Shown in pieces: positions 1-5,907 of a stretch of DNA of 6,324 bases. Under the pieces are notes generated by a model. That model was not told the DNA's origin. It did not search any database and saw nothing but the letters and a program-made list of their open reading frames with translations. Within the stretch, counting starts at the first letter, position 1. The number at the start of each line of letters is the position of its first letter. This stretch comes from JAPYTU01 sp036166735. GTDB lineage: Bacteria > Bacteroidota > Bacteroidia > Cytophagales > MED-G16. Both the position numbers and the translations under genes were made by a program. The stretch spans positions 1-6,324 of the forward strand of contig JAYZHG010000040.1 in NCBI GenBank assembly GCA_036166735.1, in the 5' to 3' direction.

Positions 1-612
1 GCAGAATTTCCAGAGTTAAATGGTGTAGAACAAAACATAATAGACAGATGCATTGAAAAAAATGATGCTCAAAAATTCTCAAAATTAATGAGAGCTTATG
101 AAGCCTCAACAATCGCTGTAGGATCTAGTTTTAACAGCTACTCTTCACCAGGTAATATCAAAGATGGTTTAATTACAGACGCAATGAAATCTGCAGGTGC
201 TGCAAAAAAAGGAGGAACATCGCCCGTAGTTGCAGTATTGGACTACGCTGAAAAAATTAATAAAGCTGGTTTAAACTTACTTTGTACACCTGGAAATGAT
301 GTGGAAAGCACCACAGGTCTTGCTGGATCTGGTTGTAATATAATTATTTTTACTACAGGCCTGGGAACTCCTACAGGTAACCCTATATCTCCTGTTTTAA
401 AAATATCAAGTAATACTAATTTGTTTGAAAGAATGAACGACATCATTGATCTTGATGCTGGAACCGTAATAAATGGAAAAGACACTATTACTACTATGGG
501 CGAAAAAATATTAAATTATATTATAAAAGTTGCAAGTGGAGAAATAGTGGTAAAAGCAACAAAAAATGGATATAATGATTTTATTCCTTGGAAAAGAGGA
601 ATCTCATTATAA
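1..612 (+). CDS. uxaA: UxaA-family sugar-acid dehydratase (probable L-fuconate dehydratase), C-terminal part
   Basis: The frame is open from base 1 to a TAA at 610-612, giving 203 residues; the N-terminal part lies outside the window. The ATG at 88 is internal, because the 29 codons before it continue a family-like sequence. Motifs typical of the UxaA/GarD (altronate/galactarate dehydratase) C-terminal domain are KGGTSP (visible residues 70-75), PGND (97-100), STT (103-105) and FTTGLGTPTGNP (117-128). The family removes water from aldonic or aldaric acids in the cytoplasm, usually with a bound metal. E. coli UxaA is about 495 residues, so roughly 40% is seen here. The neighbours (fuconolactonase, fucose dehydrogenase, FucP, mutarotase) suggest the substrate is L-fuconate and the product 2-keto-3-deoxy-L-fuconate; that is inference from context. 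Altronate hydrolysis remains the alternative. It lies 41 nt upstream of the lactonase gene, with no hairpin terminator between them. Confidence 0.9.
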   Translation, partial: AEFPELNGVEQNIIDRCIEKNDAQKFSKLMRAYEASTIAVGSSFNSYSSPGNIKDGLITDAMKSAGAAKKGGTSPVVAVLDYAEKINKAGLNLLCTPGNDVESTTGLAGSGCNIIIFTTGLGTPTGNPISPVLKISSNTNLFERMNDIIDLDAGTVINGKDTITTMGEKILNYIIKVASGEIVVKATKNGYNDFIPWKRGISL

Positions 613-653
613 AAGCAAAAAATCACAGTTAAAAAAACAAAGTAAACAAAATT

Positions 654-1487
654 ATGGTAATAGATTCTCATCAACATTTTTGGAAATACAAACCATCAAA
701 ACATAAGTGGATAGATGATAGCATGTCTTTAATTCGTAAAGATTTTATGCCCTCAGATTTAAAAAAAGTATACGATAAAAATAAAATTGATGGCTGTATT
801 GCTATTCAAGCAGATCAAACTCTTAAAGAAACCAATTTTTTATTGGATCTCTCTAAAGAAAATACTTTTATCAAAGGAATTGTTGGATGGGTAGACTTAA
901 GAGCTTCAAATATAGATAACACTTTAGAATACTATAGCAAATATAAAAAAATTAAAGGGTTTAGGCATGTAGTTCAAGATGAAGCAGATCATAATTTTTT
1001 ACTGAGACCTGAATTTTTACGAGGCATCTCCTATTTAGAAAAGTACAATTATGTATATGAGATTCTAATTTTTCCACATCAACTAGAAACTACATTAGAA
1101 TTTGTAAAAAAATTTCCAAATAACAAATTTATTATAGACCATATTGCTAAGCCCTACATAAAAAATGGTTTATACGATAAATGGGCTAGATTAATGTCAG
1201 AAATTTCTAAATGTGAAAATGTGTTTTGTAAAATGTCTGGCATGATTACTGAAGCAGATTATAACTTATGGACTCCTGAGCAAATAACTCCTTATATGGA
1301 TTTAGTTTTAACAAGTTTTGGTTCAAAAAGAATACTATTTGGTTCAGATTGGCCAGTATGTTTAGTTGCAGGAAGCTATAAAAAAGTAAAAGAATTAGTA
1401 ACAAATTTTATATCAAAACTTAGTGAAAATGAAAAAACTAACATCATGGGGAAAAATGCTATAAATTTATATAATATAAAATCTTAA
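654..1487 (+). CDS. Amidohydrolase-family sugar lactonase (probable L-fuconolactonase, COG3618)
   Basis: This 277-residue protein has the usual length and layout of the COG3618 amidohydrolase group, a TIM-barrel family that includes L-fucono-1,5-lactonase and L-rhamnono-1,4-lactonase. Visible landmarks are the strand-1 HxH motif DSHQHFW (His6, His8), FRHVVQDE (103-110), the Pro-His pair at 141-142, DHIAKP (162-167), KMSG (193-196) and GSDWPV (230-235) with the conserved Asp232. There is no signal peptide, so it is cytoplasmic. The expected reaction is opening of L-fuconolactone to L-fuconate, between the neighbouring dehydrogenase and dehydratase steps. The ATG at 654 places the HxH motif at residues 6-8, as usual for the family. 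The next gene starts 8 nt after the stop, implying co-transcription. The family is certain; fuconolactone over rhamnonolactone is inferred from FucP and the dehydrogenase type. Confidence 0.9.
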   Translation: MVIDSHQHFWKYKPSKHKWIDDSMSLIRKDFMPSDLKKVYDKNKIDGCIAIQADQTLKETNFLLDLSKENTFIKGIVGWVDLRASNIDNTLEYYSKYKKIKGFRHVVQDEADHNFLLRPEFLRGISYLEKYNYVYEILIFPHQLETTLEFVKKFPNNKFIIDHIAKPYIKNGLYDKWARLMSEISKCENVFCKMSGMITEADYNLWTPEQITPYMDLVLTSFGSKRILFGSDWPVCLVAGSYKKVKELVTNFISKLSENEKTNIMGKNAINLYNIKS

Positions 1488-1495
1488 TAAATAAA

Positions 1496-2287
1496 ATGAA
1501 TTTAGGATTAAAAGGCAAAATAGTAGTAGTTACAGGAGCAGCCGGATTAAAAGGAAGTATTGGAGAAACTATAGTACATGCCTTAGCTAATGAAGGTGCT
1601 ATACCTGTTATTGTATGTCGAAATGATAGAGGATATAAGTACGAAAAAAAACTTCAAAATAAAGGTGTGGACGCAACTTTTATAAAAACAGATCTTTCAA
1701 ATACAAATCAAATCAAAAAAACAGCCAAAATAATTGGAGAAAAATATGGTAAAATAGATGTACTTATAAATAATGTTGGTGTTAATGATGGAGTTGGATT
1801 AAAAGCTTCTATAGATGATTTTATGCACTCATTACAATTAAATATGGTAAGTTATTTTGCAATGACAAAATACTGCTTGCCATACATTAAAAAAACGAAA
1901 GGAAATATCTTAAATATAGGATCTAAAGTTGCGCTAACAGGACAAGGAGGAACTTCTGGGTATGCGGCTTCAAAAGGGGGAATACTGGGTTTAACACGTG
2001 AATGGGCTGTAGATTTAATCAAGGATTCGATAAGAGTCAATGCCATTATAATTTCAGAAAGTTGGACTCCAGCATATGACAAGTGGATTAAAACACTTAA
2101 AAATGGAGAAGAAAAATTAAAATCAATAGTAAATAAGATTCCTTTAGGAAATAGAATGACAACACCTAAAGAAGTAGCAGATACTTGTTTGTTCACAATT
2201 TCTAATAAATCTTCACACACCACTGGTCAATTCATATTCTGTGATGGAGGATATGTCCATTTAGATAGATCATTATTGACTAAATAA
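1496..2287 (+). CDS. Short-chain dehydrogenase, L-fucose dehydrogenase type
   Basis: This is a classical SDR of 263 residues with a Rossmann fold. The cofactor loop is TGAAGLKGSIG (13-23), followed by NNVG (92-95), and the catalytic set Asn116, Ser143, Tyr156, Lys160 is complete (YAASK, 156-160). Several stretches match what I know of the L-fucose dehydrogenase branch: GVNDGVGL (95-102), IGSKVALTGQGGTSGY (141-156), LTREWAVDL (166-174), and the ending HTTGQ...DGGYVHLDR. C. jejuni FucX (Cj0485) has this role in the equivalent cluster. The expected reaction is oxidation of L-fucose (possibly also D-arabinose) at C1 to the lactone. Arg42 after strand beta-2, with no Asp there, suggests NADP+ is accepted. 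The glycine loop is longer than the usual TGxxxGxG. Gaps are 8 nt upstream and 20 nt downstream, within one operon. Confidence 0.92.
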   Translation: MNLGLKGKIVVVTGAAGLKGSIGETIVHALANEGAIPVIVCRNDRGYKYEKKLQNKGVDATFIKTDLSNTNQIKKTAKIIGEKYGKIDVLINNVGVNDGVGLKASIDDFMHSLQLNMVSYFAMTKYCLPYIKKTKGNILNIGSKVALTGQGGTSGYAASKGGILGLTREWAVDLIKDSIRVNAIIISESWTPAYDKWIKTLKNGEEKLKSIVNKIPLGNRMTTPKEVADTCLFTISNKSSHTTGQFIFCDGGYVHLDRSLLTK

Positions 2288-2307
2288 TTTGATAAATTAG
2301 AATCAAT

Positions 2308-3633
2308 ATGATAGATAAAATTAAAAATATACCAGTGGTACGAAAGGACTTATTCTTTCCTTTTATTATCATAACTTCAATTTTTGCATTATGGGGGATA
2401 GCAAATGATTTAACTAATCCCATGGTATCAGCTTTTAAAAAAGTAATGCCAGAACTATCTAATGTCCAAGCCTCGTTAGTTCAATTTGCTTTTTATTTTG
2501 GGTATTTCTTTATGGCAATACCCGCAGCCTTATTCATTAGAAAATATAGTTACAAATCAGGAATACTATTAGGATTAATTTTGTATGCAATGGGAACTTT
2601 TTTGTTTTATCCCGCTGCTATCTATGAAGAATATAATTACTTTTTAATCTCTTTATGGGTAATTACTTGCGGATTGGCATTTTTGGAAACAACATCCAAT
2701 CCATTAATACTATCATTAGGAGATAAAGAAACTGCCACTCGACGTTTAAATCTGGCACAAGCTTTTAACCCAATAGGATCTTTAACAGGTATGATTATTG
2801 CTCAAGTATTTGTAATTAGTGCAATACGATCGGATGATTTTACAACAAAAGCATACAATGCATTATCCTCTGAAGAATTAGCTACAATTAGAGAAAATGA
2901 TCTGGGAATAATTAGTATTCCATACATTGGTTTAGGTGTGTTGGTAGTAATTATTACTGTAATTATTTTTTTTACAAAAATACCTATACCTTCAGAACAA
3001 AATAAAATGTCTTTATCAGCTTCATTTAAAAAATTATTAGATAATAAGAACTATAAAAGAGGTGTTCTAACACAAGCATTTTATGTTGGATCTCAAATTA
3101 TGTGCTGGACCTATATTTTTCAATATGTAGACAATCTAAATGATAGTTTAGGATTAAATCTTACAGCAACATATTTTAATGTTGCAGCTATGATTTCTTT
3201 TCTTTCAGGTAGATGGATAGGCACTATTTTAATGCGTAGAATTAATCCAGCAAAACTATTAATGTACTTTGGATTAGGTGGAGTACTATGTAGTGCCGGC
3301 GCTATTCTATTACAAAATATAATGGGGTTGATTTCACTGGTAGGAATATCAATGTTTATGTCCATTATGTTTCCAACTATTTATGGTATTGCTCTTAAAG
3401 ACATGGGTGATGAAGCAAAAATTGGTTCTGCTGGATTAATAATGGCAATTGTTGGAGGAGCTTTAATGCCTGTCTTGCAAGGAAGCATTCTAGACTGGGG
3501 TGGTTCAGGATTTTCCGATGTACTCATTTTTGGTTTTATTCCGGAAATAAATTTTTCTTTCATTTTACCATTAATTTGTCTAACAGTTGTTGCTTACTAC
3601 GGATACAGTACATTTGAAACTAGTAAAACTTAA
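2308..3633 (+). CDS. fucP: FucP-type L-fucose permease (MFS, FHS family)
   Basis: This is a 441-residue polytopic inner-membrane protein with about 12 hydrophobic segments, the size of E. coli FucP (438). Conserved FucP landmarks are FALWGIAND (26-34), LVQFAFYFGYF (57-67), CGLAFLETTSNP (121-132), RLNLAQAFNPIG (146-157), the helix-7 stretch FYVGSQIMCWTYI (258-270), FMSIMFPTIYG (350-360) and the DxGDEAKIGS-like segment near 375-384. E. coli FucP is an L-fucose/H+ symporter in which Asp46 and Glu135 are key. Here Glu127 matches Glu135, but the Asp46 position is Asn37, with an Asp at 34 where E. coli has Asn43. Three residues upstream and in the same helix, Asp34 might take over, but this is untested. 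It sits between the dehydrogenase (20 nt gap) and the mutarotase (7 nt gap), consistent with import of L-fucose for this pathway. Confidence 0.93.
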   Translation: MIDKIKNIPVVRKDLFFPFIIITSIFALWGIANDLTNPMVSAFKKVMPELSNVQASLVQFAFYFGYFFMAIPAALFIRKYSYKSGILLGLILYAMGTFLFYPAAIYEEYNYFLISLWVITCGLAFLETTSNPLILSLGDKETATRRLNLAQAFNPIGSLTGMIIAQVFVISAIRSDDFTTKAYNALSSEELATIRENDLGIISIPYIGLGVLVVIITVIIFFTKIPIPSEQNKMSLSASFKKLLDNKNYKRGVLTQAFYVGSQIMCWTYIFQYVDNLNDSLGLNLTATYFNVAAMISFLSGRWIGTILMRRINPAKLLMYFGLGGVLCSAGAILLQNIMGLISLVGISMFMSIMFPTIYGIALKDMGDEAKIGSAGLIMAIVGGALMPVLQGSILDWGGSGFSDVLIFGFIPEINFSFILPLICLTVVAYYGYSTFETSKT

Positions 3634-3640
3634 ATTAAAT

Positions 3641-3985
3641 ATGGATACTCAAAGATATTGTTACTCATGCGACTTAAAAGATGATCCTAAATTAATATCT
3701 GAATATAAAAAATATCATACCCAAGAAAATGTTTGGCCTGAAATTACTCAAAGCATTAAAGATGCTGGAATCATAGATATGGAAATTTACATTACTGGAA
3801 ACAGAATGTTTATGATTATAGAAGTTGATAAGACCTTTGATCCTATTAAAAAAAATGAAATGGATGCTAACAACTTAAAAGTTCAAGAATGGGAAAAGTT
3901 AATGTGGAATTTTCAACAAAAAATTCCATGGGCAAAAGACGGTGAAAAGTGGGTTAAACTTGAAAAGATATTTAAACTAACTTAA
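3641..3985 (+). CDS. RhaM-like (COG3254) sugar mutarotase, probably for L-fucose
   Basis: The product is 114 residues when started at ATG 3641, just 7 nt after the fucP stop; an in-frame ATG at 3587 would add 18 residues overlapping fucP. The length and pattern fit the L-rhamnose mutarotase family (E. coli RhaM, 104 residues), a dimeric alpha/beta-barrel fold. EYKKYHTQENVWPEI (21-35) aligns with the RhaM active-site helix: Tyr22 and His26 match RhaM Tyr18 and His22, and WPE follows two residues later than in RhaM. EWEKLMWNFQ (83-92) replaces the RhaM RWW pair, keeping only the first Trp. The C-terminal PWAKDGEKWVKLEKIF is like fucose-cluster members. Its expected job is alpha/beta anomer interconversion of the imported sugar in the cytoplasm, feeding the dehydrogenase. 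It is not of the FucU/RbsD family normally associated with fucose mutarotation. Rhamnose specificity is unlikely given the neighbours. Confidence 0.88.
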   Translation: MDTQRYCYSCDLKDDPKLISEYKKYHTQENVWPEITQSIKDAGIIDMEIYITGNRMFMIIEVDKTFDPIKKNEMDANNLKVQEWEKLMWNFQQKIPWAKDGEKWVKLEKIFKLT

Positions 3986-4018
3986 AAACAATATCACCTA
4001 TAAAGAATATTATTAAGA

Positions 4019-4801
4019 ATGAAACTTAAATATTATTTAAAGAAAAAATACAATCAATTTCGTTTTAATCTTTGTGCCAATGAGAATCTCCTATATTTAT
4101 TTTTCTATAAATACTTGTATCGCCCTCCAAAAAATTCCCTTTCTGAATTTTTAGATAAATACTCAAAAGAAAATGCTCCTCTTACTTTTTTACAAATTGG
4201 AGCTAACGATGGATTCATCTATGACCCTATTCAAAAATTTATCAAAAGAGATAATTGGAAAGGAATAATGCTAGAACCACAACCTACTGTTTTCAAACAA
4301 TATTTAACAAAAATTCATGCTAAAAGAAAAGAAATTTTACCAATTAATGCTGCTGTTTCTGAAAACGATGGAAAGACTTTACTCTATACCTTGGCATTCA
4401 GCAAAGAAAGATGGGCTACAGGTTTGTCAAGCTTCAATAAAGCAATATTACTAGAAAAAATCAAAGATGGAACCATCCTTAAAAAAGCCAAAAAAGAAGG
4501 AATTAATTTACCAAAAAATGAAGAAGATTGGATTGAAGCTATTGAAATCAATAGCATCAGTCCCAGTACTTTAATAAGTAAGTTTGGAAAAGAAAAAATT
4601 GATTTATTGGCCATTGATACCGAAGGCTTTGATTTTGAAATAATTAAAATGCTGGATCTTTCCAATATTTCACCAGAGGTAATCATTTTTGAAGAAATCC
4701 ATTTTAACCAATCCACAATTAATGCTTGTCAAACTTATCTGAAAAAATATGGCTATACCTATAATAGGATTGGAAAAGATGTTTACGCAACAAAGTTTTA
4801 G
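4019..4801 (+). CDS. FkbM-family methyltransferase
   Basis: This 260-residue protein carries the FkbM SAM-dependent methyltransferase domain from about residue 50 to the end. Motif I reads FLQIGANDG (57-65), the acidic residue after strand 2 is in MLEPQP (84-89), and the family signature IDLLAIDTEGFDFEII (194-209) is complete. The first 45 residues are basic and aromatic, with a short hydrophobic patch (LLYLFFY, 24-30) too short for a membrane helix. FkbM enzymes are O-methyltransferases; many bacterial members sit in polysaccharide or glycolipid clusters, but the substrate cannot be told from sequence. The gene starts 33 nt after the mutarotase on the same strand, so read-through from the fucose operon is possible, but nothing ties it to fucose breakdown. 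It ends 19 nt from the stop of the convergent acetyltransferase gene. No stronger start is visible than ATG 4019. Confidence 0.92.
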   Translation: MKLKYYLKKKYNQFRFNLCANENLLYLFFYKYLYRPPKNSLSEFLDKYSKENAPLTFLQIGANDGFIYDPIQKFIKRDNWKGIMLEPQPTVFKQYLTKIHAKRKEILPINAAVSENDGKTLLYTLAFSKERWATGLSSFNKAILLEKIKDGTILKKAKKEGINLPKNEEDWIEAIEINSISPSTLISKFGKEKIDLLAIDTEGFDFEIIKMLDLSNISPEVIIFEEIHFNQSTINACQTYLKKYGYTYNRIGKDVYATKF

Positions 4802-4820
4802 TTAAAGAAAAAGGTTTATA

Positions 4821-5249
4821 TTAATAATCTAGAAATTTTTTCATCATCACATTATTAACTTTAAATCCATTCCTAGAATAAAAATTGACTAATTTTTCAT
4901 TACAGAATAAAGTAATTCTATAGCACTTCTTTTTCTTACAAATTTCAATAAGTTCCTTTACAAGATAAGTACCAATCATTTTTTTCCCCACATTTTTATC
5001 TACAACAATATCCTCAATATGACCAGCAACTTCACCTCTAATTTTATTTTCAATTACAACACTCCCATAAGCAACTATCTTTTCATCAAGAATACCAACA
5101 ATAGAATTAGCACTGGTGTTTTTTAAAAAATTTTTCCAAGCCCTCTCTTTATCAATAGAATCTTGATCTAACTCTTTAAGCTGATTTAACAAAACATAAA
5201 CATCGTCTAAATCAGATTCTTTAACTCTTCTAAAAATTATATTACTCAA
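4821..5249 (-). CDS. GNAT acetyltransferase resembling GNA1 (glucosamine-6-phosphate N-acetyltransferase)
   Basis: This 142-residue protein is a single GNAT domain. GHIEDIVV (76-83) and CYRITLFCNEKLVNFYSRNGF, cited as 109-116 and 117-129, closely match yeast and human GNA1, where the equivalents are GHIEDIAV and CYKI...C...NVKFY...GF. Glu79-Asp80 and Tyr124 fall where yeast Gna1 has its sugar-phosphate-binding Glu-Asp and the active-site Tyr of the FY pair. The acetyl-CoA loop is degenerate: GKKMIG (88-93) instead of the usual Q/R-x-x-G-x-G/A. The start must be TTG at 5249-5247: an in-frame stop lies at 5264-5262, no ATG or GTG follows it, and the next Met is residue 91. The beta-barrel gene ends 5 nt upstream, so translation may be coupled. 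Acetylation of an amino-sugar phosphate is plausible; another small amine substrate is possible. Confidence 0.83.
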   Translation of the reverse strand: MSNIIFRRVKESDLDDVYVLLNQLKELDQDSIDKERAWKNFLKNTSANSIVGILDEKIVAYGSVVIENKIRGEVAGHIEDIVVDKNVGKKMIGTYLVKELIEICKKKKCYRITLFCNEKLVNFYSRNGFKVNNVMMKKFLDY

Positions 5250-5254
5250 TATGT

Positions 5255-5857
5255 TTACTCTTTAGATTTTTTAATTCCCAACTGAATGAGAGAATATTTT
5301 ACAGATAATTGAAACATTGTATTTTTAGTTTCTTCATTAATTATACTGGGATCAGAAACATTTTTTAAGCCTTTGACATATCTTAAGCTTACCCCTAATC
5401 TAGCAGGGAGCCTTAGCCCAATACCAGCAACAATACTAAAATCACGATCTGAAAATTGATCTTTAATGTCATTTTTTATTCCATTTAAAGAAAGATTGGC
5501 CCCTGTTAATAATCCAAACTGTGGACCGAAATGAAAATTAAATGGACCAAAGTCACTCCTTATTAAAACTGGAATATTTAAATAACTAAGATTATTTTTA
5601 TTTACCACTTGACTTAATTCAAATTTACCACCTTGAGTGGAGTATTGAACCTCTGCCTGAATTCCAAATATTAACGGCAACTTAATGTATGTAAAAGCAC
5701 CCAAATGATAACCAGTTATGGACTCAACGCCTTGAATTGTATTTAATTTTTGTGTTGCAGAATTTGCTCCACCCTTAAATCCTAACTCAAATTTTTGAGA
5801 GTACACATTTAAACTAAAAAAAAATGTAAAAAAAAGAAGAAGTATGTTTTTTGTCAT
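5255..5857 (-). CDS. PorT-type outer-membrane beta-barrel protein
   Basis: This 200-residue protein starts with a clear Sec signal peptide: Lys at 3, a Leu/Phe-rich core (5-14) and a probable cut after NVYS (S20|Q21). The mature part alternates hydrophobic and polar residues in strands ending at Gly/Asn turns, as in the Bacteroidota OMP beta-barrel domain (PF13568-type, 'PorT family'): GFKGGANS (26-33), YHLGAFTYIKL (50-60), IQAEVQYSTQGGKF (66-79), LSYLNIPVLIR (90-100), FHFGPQFGLL (108-117), VAGIGLRLP (143-151), LGVSLRYVKGL (154-164) and a last strand FQLSVKYSL (182-190). Such barrels have about eight strands and no known specific function. A basic tail of about 10 residues (191-200) follows the last strand; these barrels normally end on an aromatic residue. 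It is the first gene of a two-gene minus-strand unit with the acetyltransferase. Family is secure, function unknown. Confidence 0.88.
   Translation of the reverse strand: MTKNILLLFFTFFFSLNVYSQKFELGFKGGANSATQKLNTIQGVESITGYHLGAFTYIKLPLIFGIQAEVQYSTQGGKFELSQVVNKNNLSYLNIPVLIRSDFGPFNFHFGPQFGLLTGANLSLNGIKNDIKDQFSDRDFSIVAGIGLRLPARLGVSLRYVKGLKNVSDPSIINEETKNTMFQLSVKYSLIQLGIKKSKE
5258..5263 (-). promoter_or_regulatory. Possible ribosome binding site for the TTG-started acetyltransferase
   Basis: On the minus strand AAAGAG lies 8 nt before the TTG start, within the last two sense codons of the upstream beta-barrel gene. It is a partial Shine-Dalgarno match (AAGGAG) at normal spacing. Other genes here lack such a motif, so it may help this weak start or act with translational coupling. 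A chance match is possible in such purine-rich DNA. Confidence 0.35.
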
Positions 5858-5869
5858 GATTTTTTATTT

Positions 5870-5877
5870 CAAATTTA
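5870..5877 (-). promoter_or_regulatory. Candidate Bacteroidota -7 promoter box for the beta-barrel gene
   Basis: On the minus strand TAAATTTG matches the Bacteroidota -7 consensus TAnnTTTG exactly. It sits 12 nt upstream of the ATG at 5857, in the 50-nt spacer between the divergent genes. No clean TTTG/TTG -33 element is found at the expected 17-20 nt further upstream, and the implied 5' leader would be only a few bases. Chance occurrence in AT-rich DNA is quite possible. Confidence 0.3.
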
Positions 5878-5907
5878 ACCATAAAACAAATAAGAAATAT
5901 AAATATT

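Larger units (their letters stand above)
1..3985 (+). other. Oxidative L-fucose catabolic operon (right-hand part)
   Basis: Five plus-strand genes lie with gaps of 41, 8, 20 and 7 nt and no visible terminator between them: dehydratase, lactonase, dehydrogenase, permease, mutarotase. Together they cover import, anomerisation, oxidation, lactone opening and dehydration of L-fucose. The kinase/isomerase/aldolase route (FucI, FucK, FucA) is not represented. The promoter, any regulator and the enzymes acting on 2-keto-3-deoxy-L-fuconate would be to the left of base 1. Co-transcription is inferred from spacing. Confidence 0.75.

Noticed and set aside
88..90. ATG as the true start of the UxaA-family gene
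   Set aside because: The frame is open back to base 1 and the 29 codons before it encode family-like sequence, so this Met is internal and the gene is cut by the window edge.
243..485. Antisense open frames (243-485, 1852-2223, 3120-3365, 3381-3563, 4384-4716 on the minus strand)
   Set aside because: Each lies wholly inside a well-supported plus-strand gene and shows no recognisable domain or sensible composition.
613..653. A-rich 41-nt gap as a promoter or regulatory site
   Set aside because: No -7/-33 box, repeat or hairpin is visible; it looks like an ordinary A-rich leader.
3587..3640. Longer start for the mutarotase
   Set aside because: It would overlap fucP by 47 nt and add 18 residues not seen in this family; ATG 3641 gives the normal length and a 7-nt gap.
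654..3985. Reading the cluster as L-rhamnose rather than L-fucose catabolism
   Set aside because: The lactonase and mutarotase families alone allow it, but the FucP-type permease and the fucose-dehydrogenase-type SDR favour fucose.
4821..4858. Inverted repeat TTAATAAT...ATTATTAA at the end of the acetyltransferase gene
   Set aside because: The arms are only 8 bp, contain only A and T, and are 22 nt apart inside coding sequence; too weak to call a terminator.
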